From an uncultured Lachnospiraceae bacterium (GTDB lineage: Bacteria > Bacillota > Clostridia > Lachnospirales > Lachnospiraceae), in the NCBI GenBank assembly GCA_945492935.1, contig CALYVE010000090.1, positions 1 through 6,883 of the forward strand: a stretch of 6,883 nt of DNA, written 5' to 3'. This document shows, piece after piece, positions 1-6,032 of this stretch. The notes beneath the pieces are model-generated. The model was not told the DNA's origin. It did no database searches and saw only the letters and a list, made by a program, of their open reading frames with translations. Numbering within the stretch: the stretch's first letter is position 1; each line of letters begins with the position of its first letter. The position numbers and the translations under genes are program-made.

Positions 1-63
1 AAGGCATCCTTGAAAAATGCAAATGCAGTCGCAGAGATGGATAAGCTACTTTCACTCATTTAG
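1..63 (+). CDS. 3' end of an upstream gene (partial, unidentified)
   Basis: An open frame runs in from the left edge and stops at TAG 61-63, giving 20 visible C-terminal residues that end in EMDKLLSLI. The segment is amphipathic and charged, as expected of a C-terminal helix. It ends 33 bp before the preferred start of the next gene on the same strand, which fits an operon. The fragment is too short to assign to a family. Given its neighbours it is probably another sugar-modifying or glycosyltransferase gene, but that is context only. The start lies outside the window. Confidence 0.6.
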   Translation, partial: KASLKNANAVAEMDKLLSLI

Positions 64-84
64 TGTGGAAGATATACTTTGGAA

Positions 85-92
85 AAAGGTGA
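85..92 (+). promoter_or_regulatory. Ribosome binding site deciding the GT2 start
   Basis: AAAGGTGA lies 4 bases before the ATG at 97. An alternative in-frame TTG at 79 has GGAAG (67-71) about 7 bases upstream and would add six residues (MEKGDY). The ATG is preferred because it is the stronger start codon and places the GT2 nucleotide-binding strand directly at the N-terminus, as is usual in this family. Confidence 0.55.
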
Positions 93-96
93 TTAC

Positions 97-879
97 ATGA
101 AAAATCATAAGGATTTACTCATTATTATTCCGGCCTATAATGAAGGAAAAACAATTGGAGCACTGCTTGAACAGCTGACAGCACCTGATATTGCAGCGTT
201 TGCAGATATTCTTGTTATGAATGACTGTTCAAAGGACAACACAGAGGAGGTTGCGCGAGGCTTTCATGTTGCAATTGTCAATCATGTTTACAATCTTGGC
301 TATGGAAGCGGTTTGCAGGTTGGGTATAAATATGCAGTATCAAAGGGTTATAAGTATGTAATACAGATGGATGCAGATGGTCAGCATGACGTGTGTAATG
401 TCAAAGCAATTTATGATTGTCTGACGATACCGCGTGCGGACGGCACATGCCCGGACATCGTTTTAGGTTCGCGATTTATGAAGGACAGTCCGAAGTATCC
501 GACTTCGGCAGTAAAAAAATTTGCATATAAATTATTTGGTTTCATGATTCGAATTGGTGCAGGAAATAAGATTACCGATGCAACGACCGGTCTGCAGGGA
601 CTTGATTACCGCGCATTTTCCTATTATGCGGGTTATAATCATTTTGACGACAAATATCCGGATGCGAATATGATTATGCAAATGTCCTTGCTTGGTTATG
701 ATATTCAGGAAATTCCGGCACTTATGCATGTGCGAACAGAGGGTGTGAGCATGCATTCCGGTCTGAAACCGTTTGTATATATGTTTCGTATGGTTTTCTC
801 GATTCTTGCGGCATGGATACGCGTGAAGATGTTTCATATGGGGCAAAAACCTAAGAAAAAGGAGAAAAAGAATGCATAA
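97..879 (+). CDS. Glycosyltransferase family 2, DPM1/polyprenyl-phosphate glycosyltransferase-like
   Basis: This is a GT-A fold transferase of 260 residues from the ATG at 97 (266 from TTG 79). The family moves a sugar from a nucleotide donor, often onto polyprenyl phosphate, at the inner membrane face. Visible motifs are IIIPAYNEGKTIG at 9-21, NDCSKD at 42-47 (nucleotide binding), DADGQH at 92-97 (metal-binding DxD region), GSRFM at 124-128 and TDATTG at 160-165, a typical DPM1-like acceptor-side motif. A single hydrophobic stretch at about 226-246 is followed by a lysine-rich tail. The paired C-terminal membrane helices of GtrB-type enzymes are absent, so it probably binds the membrane peripherally or through one helix. 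The gene ends 8 bp inside the next one, so translation is likely coupled. Donor sugar and acceptor cannot be read from the sequence. The GT2 call is firm; use of polyprenyl phosphate is inference. Confidence 0.93.
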   Translation: MKNHKDLLIIIPAYNEGKTIGALLEQLTAPDIAAFADILVMNDCSKDNTEEVARGFHVAIVNHVYNLGYGSGLQVGYKYAVSKGYKYVIQMDADGQHDVCNVKAIYDCLTIPRADGTCPDIVLGSRFMKDSPKYPTSAVKKFAYKLFGFMIRIGAGNKITDATTGLQGLDYRAFSYYAGYNHFDDKYPDANMIMQMSLLGYDIQEIPALMHVRTEGVSMHSGLKPFVYMFRMVFSILAAWIRVKMFHMGQKPKKKEKKNA

Positions 880-2170
880 ACGTTCCTGTTTCAAAACTGC
901 AGATTTGACAGAAACTGACAGCAGACTTTGTAATCCGAATCGTGGTTTTTATCAAATGTTTAGCATGTGCATGGGAGAAGCTGTTGACTATACGATATTT
1001 GAGCAATGCCTCGTGAAGGAGGAGTCGTTAGTTCTTCTCATGGTAGAACTGTCTCATTACAGGGAACAGCCGATTGAGGATGCAGCGCTTGCAAAGCTTG
1101 GGGAGACAATCGCGTTTTTTGCCTCGCACGGAAAACATTTGATTGTGCGTGCGGCTTATGATACAAAAGGACAGGCAAATTGTGTCGAACCGGAAGACTT
1201 TGATTTAGTTAAGACACATTTGAAGCAGATATTTTCGGTGCTTGCCGATTATGAACAATATATATTTGTATACCAGGGACTTTTGGTCGGGAACTGGGGA
1301 GAGATGCATGGTACGAAGCATTTGACACGACACCATCTTGCAGAGCTTGCCCAGATTGCAGATGAATATCTCCCGGAGAAGGTTTATCTGGCAGTTCGAA
1401 AGCCGGCGCAATATCGCACGCTTCGAACACATTTTAGTGAACAAGCGATTGCCGGTGAGTGTCGGATTGGTTTGTTTGATGATGCAATTCTTGCGTCTCG
1501 TACCGATCTTGGGACATACGGCGATGGCGAAGCGACGCGCTACGATTGTGCGTGGAGCCGTGAAAAGGAACTCGCATTTATTCAAAAGCTGTGCGTAAAT
1601 GTTCCGCTTGGCGGCGAAACCGTGCTGGGTGATAATTACGTAAAATCCATGCAACCGCAGGCAATCATTGATTGTCTGGCGATGATGCATGTAACATATT
1701 TAAATCGTTTGTATGACACACAGATGCTTGATTATTTTAAGAGCCTTCCGATGAAGAAGGGTGTGTTCAAAAACAAGAAGCTTTATGATTATATTGAGGC
1801 ACATCTTGGCTATCGTTATCTTGTAAAAAATGCCGGTCTTGTAAAAAAGGGTGAGACTAAAGCAGAGAGCATGAAGTTGAAAATTGAGATTGCAAATGTT
1901 GGATTTGCATGTGCATATAACGAAATCGAAGTATTTCTTGCGGCATGCTTTCAGAGTGAGAAAAAAATGATTCGGTTAGGAAATCTGCAGGAAATCGGAA
2001 GCGGTGAAAGCAAATGCTATCACGTGACGCCCGGCGATTTTGATATGGATTGTTCCGGACAAAAAATAAAGCTTTTTGTTTGTGCAAAGGATTGCTCCGG
2101 CGGAGAGATTTTCTTCGCAAATGAAATGACAAAGGATGGTGTATTTCTTGGTACACTGTCAAATTATTAA
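872..2170 (+). CDS. DUF4874/DUF4832-type protein without signal peptide (putative cytosolic glycan-active protein)
   Basis: This 432-residue protein has the hallmarks of the DUF4874-DUF4832 architecture. They are NPNRGFY at 21-27, QGLLVGNWGEMHG at 135-147, GLFDDAILAS followed by DLGTYG, LGGE at 246-249, MHVTYLN at 272-278, HLGYR at 311-315, and a C-terminal beta-rich part with NVGFA at 342-346. The N-terminal two thirds look like a TIM-barrel hydrolase, with E144 in NWGEM and E249 in GGE as candidate acidic residues; the enzymatic role is inference. There is no signal peptide. ATG 872 is preceded by AAGGAG (859-864), and an in-frame TGA lies at 824-826 with no start codon between, so a longer exported form is excluded without a frameshift. 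It carries 15 cysteines, which suits the cytoplasm. It overlaps the GT2 by 8 bp and is a paralogue of the gene at 4593-6017. Family membership is strong; function is unknown. Confidence 0.88.
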   Translation: MHKRSCFKTADLTETDSRLCNPNRGFYQMFSMCMGEAVDYTIFEQCLVKEESLVLLMVELSHYREQPIEDAALAKLGETIAFFASHGKHLIVRAAYDTKGQANCVEPEDFDLVKTHLKQIFSVLADYEQYIFVYQGLLVGNWGEMHGTKHLTRHHLAELAQIADEYLPEKVYLAVRKPAQYRTLRTHFSEQAIAGECRIGLFDDAILASRTDLGTYGDGEATRYDCAWSREKELAFIQKLCVNVPLGGETVLGDNYVKSMQPQAIIDCLAMMHVTYLNRLYDTQMLDYFKSLPMKKGVFKNKKLYDYIEAHLGYRYLVKNAGLVKKGETKAESMKLKIEIANVGFACAYNEIEVFLAACFQSEKKMIRLGNLQEIGSGESKCYHVTPGDFDMDCSGQKIKLFVCAKDCSGGEIFFANEMTKDGVFLGTLSNY

Positions 2171-2177
2171 CTTTAAT

Positions 2178-2184
2178 GAGGTGG
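2178..2184 (+). promoter_or_regulatory. Ribosome binding site of the membrane protein gene
   Basis: GAGGTGG sits 4 bases before the ATG at 2189, inside the 18-bp gap after the preceding stop codon. It supports this start, which places a hydrophobic segment close to the N-terminus. The gap is too short for a separate promoter or terminator. Confidence 0.5.
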
Positions 2185-2188
2185 GCTC

Positions 2189-4612
2189 ATGACGACATTT
2201 TATTGGATAATGGAATATGGGAAAGTACTTGTGGCATACGGTATACTATTTTATATCTGGCCATCCATTATTTTTCGCAAATTTCTAAAAAATAAATCCT
2301 TGTCTTTTCGTATCGTTTTTTGTGTGACAGAGCAGCTTGTTTTGATTAACACAGTTGTGCTTCTGGTTGGCCTTTTTCATTGTTTGAATGGCTATGTAAT
2401 AGCGTTGCTTTTCTACGGACCGCTTGTTTATCTGCTCGCAAAGGCAATTGTGAAGCGTGAGAACTTAGGGAAAGATTTAAAGCGCGTTACATCGGGAACT
2501 TACGGTGTAAAGAACTTAATTTGGCGCATGTGCGCGAAGGTGCGTGACCGTTTTCGTAGGCTGAGAAAAGATGTGTCTATGCTTTTGGACGGAAAAAAAC
2601 TTGAGGCAGTTCTTCTTCTCGTGCTTATTCTCTTTGGCATGATTTATTTTACATATGGTGCTTTTCAGGATTATTCCTATGGATTTGGAGATATGTATCC
2701 TCATAATGCATGGATATACGGATTGAAGCAGGGACAGATTTTTTCTGCCGGTGTCTATCCGGAAGGAATGCATTGCGCAATCTACGCAATGAGTACCTTG
2801 TTCGGTATTCGGATTTACAGCTGTCTGTTGTTTTTTGCCGGCATTCATACATCAATCTTTTTGTTTGGCGCCTACCTTTTGCTTCGTGAGATTTTTGCAT
2901 GGAGATATACGGCGCTTCTTTCGCTCGGTTTGTTTCTTACGCTTGATATGGTTTGTATTAATGAGGTGTATGGAATGTCACGTTTGCAGTGGACATTGCC
3001 TCAGGAAACAAGCCTTTTTACCGTCTTTGTCTGTGCGGCATATCTGATTCGGTTTGCCAAGGGAAAGGTTCCGGAAAAACCAAAGGAAAAGGTCAAATTC
3101 AGGCTGATAAAACAAATCGTAAATGACGATAATCTTTTGCTGTTTACATTATCTCTTGCAGTGTCGATTGTTATGCATTTTTATTGTACAATTATGGCTT
3201 TCTTCCTCTGCGTTGCACTTGTTCCGGTTCTGATATTCAAGCTGATCAAACCAAAGCGTCTTGTTCCGCTTGTTGTTGCCATTATGCTTGGAACGTTCGT
3301 TGCAATTATTCCTATGGCCGGGGCGCTTCTTTCGGGAATCCCGTTCCAGGGTTCTATCGGATGGGCGATGAACGTTATGGAAGGAACGGATGAAGAAGGT
3401 GGAGGAAATGTTATTCTCGACGAGAATGGGCAGGAGATTACAGGCAACCTTTTCGGGGGTGGCAACAGCTCTTCACAGACAACAACTGATATTGATGAAA
3501 ATGGTCAGGAAATTGTTGTTGAGAGCGAAACGCCAAAGCTTTCTATGAAGGAGCGTATCGATATTATTTATCGGGATGCCTATGTGACATTATTTAAGTC
3601 CGACCGCGCGAGAGTGATTGCAATCGTATCGTTTGTTTCGCTTGGTCTGTTTGTTGTTTTGCGCTTGCTTCGTATGTTGGCAAAGTTTGTAACAAAAAAG
3701 AGTGAAATAGATGCCGGAAGACACGATCATTATTTTTCGATTGTATTTGCATCCTTTATTTTCATGATGATGTATTGTGCACCGAGTCTTGGTATTCCTG
3801 TTTTAATTAAGGATTCGAGACTTTGCTCGGTTGCAACGATGTTGATTTTTTCTGTTTTGTTTATTCCGGTTGATGCCCTGATGAGCAATCTGGATAAGCT
3901 TTTGCATCGCAATGTTCAGAAGCTGCTCGCTACGGGAATGCTTGCTGCAATTTACATCGGAACACGAGTAACCGGCAACTTCCATGGCTATTTGTATTAT
4001 GAGCTTACAAGACATAACGGTGCAGTCATGACAACGTACAAAATAACAAAAGAGCTTCCGAAATATAGCTTTACAATTGTTTCGACTGTCGATGAGATTT
4101 ATCAGCAAATTGAATATGGATATCATGAAGAGGTTGTAAATTTTGTAAATGAATGCATTGAGTCGGATTATACAATTCCGACGGAATACGTTTTCATTTA
4201 TATTGAAAAACATCCGCTCGAATATGCGCAGAGTCATTTCTTCTCCGGACCGGAATGGCTTGCTACCGAAAAATATCCAAAATATTACAGTTCTTATGTA
4301 AGTCAGTGTCCGGATATTACTATGGCTGAGATTTCGGATGATTTGGCAAAACCGCCATTTTTCGTATATCCTCTTTCGAATTATGCATATTCGGATCTGC
4401 CGTCGCGAATGGTGTTAGAGTCACGACTTTATTATTGGTGTATGGAGTTTTCAAAGCTTTACCCGGGCGAGCTTCATACATACTATGAGGATGAGGATTT
4501 TGTATGCTATTACTTTAAGCAAAATCCGGCTTGTCTATATCAGTTAGGCTTTCAGTCAGGAGAAGAATTTGAAAAACAAGGAAACACACTCAATGACAAA
4601 AAGAATAATTAA
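2189..4612 (+). CDS. Large polytopic membrane protein, putative GT-C-type glycosyltransferase
   Basis: This 807-residue protein has about 12-14 predicted membrane segments, near 8-30, 42-63, 67-88, 138-158, 205-232, 240-258, 270-289, 315-350 (perhaps two), 358-382, 475-497, 515-537, 545-565 and 577-594. A basic, presumably cytoplasmic loop spans about 89-137. The loop after the fourth helix carries GDMYPHNAW with D168 and H172, placed like the catalytic Asp loop of GT-C enzymes, which use polyprenyl-linked sugars outside the membrane. A conserved-looking LPQETSLF stretch follows at 270-277. An extracytoplasmic loop (about 385-470) holds a Gly/Ser-rich linker between two DENGQEI copies (411-417, 436-442). 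Residues 597-807 form a soluble, Tyr-rich, probably external domain. It sits between the two DUF4832-type genes, and its 3' end overlaps the second. The membrane topology is clear by eye. GT-C function is inference; a polymerase-like or other glycan-handling protein is possible. Confidence 0.8.
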   Translation: MTTFYWIMEYGKVLVAYGILFYIWPSIIFRKFLKNKSLSFRIVFCVTEQLVLINTVVLLVGLFHCLNGYVIALLFYGPLVYLLAKAIVKRENLGKDLKRVTSGTYGVKNLIWRMCAKVRDRFRRLRKDVSMLLDGKKLEAVLLLVLILFGMIYFTYGAFQDYSYGFGDMYPHNAWIYGLKQGQIFSAGVYPEGMHCAIYAMSTLFGIRIYSCLLFFAGIHTSIFLFGAYLLLREIFAWRYTALLSLGLFLTLDMVCINEVYGMSRLQWTLPQETSLFTVFVCAAYLIRFAKGKVPEKPKEKVKFRLIKQIVNDDNLLLFTLSLAVSIVMHFYCTIMAFFLCVALVPVLIFKLIKPKRLVPLVVAIMLGTFVAIIPMAGALLSGIPFQGSIGWAMNVMEGTDEEGGGNVILDENGQEITGNLFGGGNSSSQTTTDIDENGQEIVVESETPKLSMKERIDIIYRDAYVTLFKSDRARVIAIVSFVSLGLFVVLRLLRMLAKFVTKKSEIDAGRHDHYFSIVFASFIFMMMYCAPSLGIPVLIKDSRLCSVATMLIFSVLFIPVDALMSNLDKLLHRNVQKLLATGMLAAIYIGTRVTGNFHGYLYYELTRHNGAVMTTYKITKELPKYSFTIVSTVDEIYQQIEYGYHEEVVNFVNECIESDYTIPTEYVFIYIEKHPLEYAQSHFFSGPEWLATEKYPKYYSSYVSQCPDITMAEISDDLAKPPFFVYPLSNYAYSDLPSRMVLESRLYYWCMEFSKLYPGELHTYYEDEDFVCYYFKQNPACLYQLGFQSGEEFEKQGNTLNDKKNN
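3419..3514 (+). repeat. Two-copy DENGQEI peptide repeat around a Gly/Ser-rich linker
   Basis: Within the membrane protein, codons 3419-3439 and 3494-3514 both encode DENGQEI, 75 bp apart. Between them lies LFGGGNSSSQTTT, a flexible low-complexity linker. The two 21-base copies differ at four positions, all third codon positions, so the peptide is identical while the DNA has drifted. The segment lies in a loop predicted to be outside the membrane. Confidence 0.7.
4578..4584 (+). promoter_or_regulatory. Ribosome binding site choosing between two starts of the second DUF4832-type gene
   Basis: AAGGAAA lies 8 bases before ATG 4593, inside the 3' end of the membrane protein gene. A competing site, AGGAGA at 4558-4563, lies 5 bases before an in-frame TTG at 4569 that would add eight residues (MKNKETHS). 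ATG 4593 is preferred because it gives a classic short basic N-terminus (MTKRIIK) before the hydrophobic segment. The TTG cannot be ruled out, since its Shine-Dalgarno match is at least as good. Confidence 0.45.
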
Positions 4613-6017
4613 AATAACAGCTGCCTGCGTACTTTGCGTGGGCTTTCTGTGTTTGATGATGCATGGTTATTTTGCGATGCGCGGACACGGCGGTGCAGAC
4701 ATAACGACTGTCACCTTTGAGGAATCCGGAAAGCGGCTGAAAAATCCGAATCGTGGATTTTATTTTCTGCATGGCTACTATATTCATGACAAAATGACAG
4801 ATTATCGTGGTCAGATAGCGGAGGATTACTGCACAGATACAGAGACAACGCTTACGCTTGTTGAGATTAATCTTTCCGAGTTTAAGGAAGGTCCGATTTC
4901 GGAGCAGGGACTTCGCAATGTGGAGAATCTCTTTACGGCATTATGCAGTCTCGATAAACAGCTCATTGTTCGTTTTCTGTATGATTGGGATGGAGAAAAC
5001 GAGGAAAACGAGCCTGCGACAATTGAAATTATATTGGGACATATGGAACAGCTTAGTCCGGTTATCAATACGTATGCGGATCGTATTTTCATTTTGCAGG
5101 GGCTTTTTATCGGCAACTGGGGAGAGATGAATGGAACAAAATATGCTAATCAGAAGGATATTTCTTTGCTTGCAGATACGCTTGCCACGCTGACGGATCA
5201 GAAGATTTATCTTGCCGTCCGCATGCCGATGCATTGGCGTATGGCAACAAACTGCGGTGATGCCTCCACGCTTGCATCCCGATTATCGCTATTTAATGAC
5301 GGTATGCTCGGCAGCGCATCCGATTATGGCACTTACGGGGAAACATCAAAGACGGTTGTCGGTGATTACTCTTATTGGAATAGGGAGGAGGAACTTTCAT
5401 TCCAAAACGATCTTTGCAAAACAGTACCAAACGGCGGAGAAGTAATTCATCCAAATCCATACAATGATTTTGAGAATGCGATTTCGGATTTATCGAAGAT
5501 GCATGTGACATATTTGAATCAGGGATACGATGTTTCTGTTTATGATAAATGGAATAATACGGTTGTTTCTGAGGCTGGTCCTTTTGACGGACAGACCGGA
5601 AAGCTTTACATTGAAAATCATCTTGGCTACAGACTTATTATTGAAGATAACTGTCTGAAATACCGGTATTTTGATGACACAGCTTCTGTTTCGGTCAGCT
5701 TCCGGAATGTCGGATATGCACCTTTCTACAGAGAACCGGAAGTTTCTTTTGTTCTCGTGAATACAAAAACCGGTGAGAGAACGATTAAATCGGTTGATAC
5801 AGATTTGTGTGGACTTTCCGGCGGAGAAAACAGCGGGGATACACTGTCTGTCGATGTGGATTTTTCGATGACAGGAAAACAAAGCGGAACATATGAGATT
5901 TATTTCTATATGGAGGACGGAGCCTCTAAGATGCCGATTTCACTCGGCGTATCGCAGGAGCTGACGGACAACGGATATTTGCTTGGAACAATAAAACTTA
6001 AGGATAAATTGTTCTAG
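4593..6017 (+). CDS. DUF4874/DUF4832-type protein with N-terminal membrane anchor or signal peptide (putative extracytoplasmic glycan-active protein)
   Basis: This is 474 residues from ATG 4593 (482 from TTG 4569). Basic MTKRIIK leads into a hydrophobic stretch at about 8-30, so the protein should be anchored in the membrane facing out, or secreted. There is no convincing lipobox. Family motifs are NPNRGFY at 51-57, QGLFIGNWGEMNG at 169-181 with candidate acidic E178, SLFNDGMLGS followed by DYGTYGE, NGGE at 280-283, MHVTYLN at 303-309, HLGYR at 343-347, and NVGYAPFY at 372-379 in a C-terminal beta-rich domain. These match the protein encoded at 872-2170 in the same order, so the two are paralogues, but this one carries the export signal. 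Its exported part has only 6 cysteines and is acidic. It overlaps the membrane protein gene by 20 bp, implying coupled translation. The family has no firmly established activity that I know of. A glycoside-hydrolase-like role on the surface polymer is inference. Confidence 0.87.
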   Translation: MTKRIIKITAACVLCVGFLCLMMHGYFAMRGHGGADITTVTFEESGKRLKNPNRGFYFLHGYYIHDKMTDYRGQIAEDYCTDTETTLTLVEINLSEFKEGPISEQGLRNVENLFTALCSLDKQLIVRFLYDWDGENEENEPATIEIILGHMEQLSPVINTYADRIFILQGLFIGNWGEMNGTKYANQKDISLLADTLATLTDQKIYLAVRMPMHWRMATNCGDASTLASRLSLFNDGMLGSASDYGTYGETSKTVVGDYSYWNREEELSFQNDLCKTVPNGGEVIHPNPYNDFENAISDLSKMHVTYLNQGYDVSVYDKWNNTVVSEAGPFDGQTGKLYIENHLGYRLIIEDNCLKYRYFDDTASVSVSFRNVGYAPFYREPEVSFVLVNTKTGERTIKSVDTDLCGLSGGENSGDTLSVDVDFSMTGKQSGTYEIYFYMEDGASKMPISLGVSQELTDNGYLLGTIKLKDKLF

Positions 6018-6021
6018 CGGA

Positions 6022-6027
6022 AGGGAG
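6022..6027 (+). promoter_or_regulatory. Ribosome binding site of the Stealth gene
   Basis: AGGGAG lies 5 bases before ATG 6033 in the 15-bp gap after the preceding TAG. It fixes the start of the last gene, whose first residues are already the conserved family motif, leaving little room for another start. Confidence 0.55.
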
Positions 6028-6032
6028 ATAAC

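Noticed and set aside
64..96. Possible promoter between the upstream gene and the GT2.
   Set aside because: The 33-bp gap holds a ribosome binding site but no recognisable -35/-10 pair. Read-through transcription is simpler.
532..894. Long minus-strand open frames under the real genes, such as 532-894, 1205-1690, 3803-4237 and 5490-5882.
   Set aside because: They lie opposite well-supported + strand genes, lack recognisable domains, have Cys/His/Arg-rich composition typical of antisense shadows, and show no consistent ribosome binding sites.
2096..2106. Palindrome CTCCGGCGGAG resembling a terminator stem.
   Set aside because: It lies within coding sequence (CSGGE), has almost no loop and is not followed by a T tract. 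A similar CCGGCGG at 5819-5825 is also coding.
4623..4640. Possible lipobox in the N-terminus of the second DUF4832-type protein (TAAC or FLC).
   Set aside because: The Cys of TAAC comes too early in the hydrophobic region with Thr at -3, and the FLC cysteine lacks a small residue at -1. A plain signal peptide or anchor fits better.
724..5504. The palindrome ATGCAT occurs 13 times (724, 751, 872, 1304, 1685, 2706, 2768, 3173, 4153, 4383, 4659, 5229, 5499), several-fold more than base composition predicts.
   Set aside because: Ten of the thirteen are Met-His codon pairs, and every Met-His in these proteins uses CAT for His. Several lie in conserved family motifs (EMHG, MMHV, KMHV). Codon choice and protein sequence explain them without a DNA-level function.
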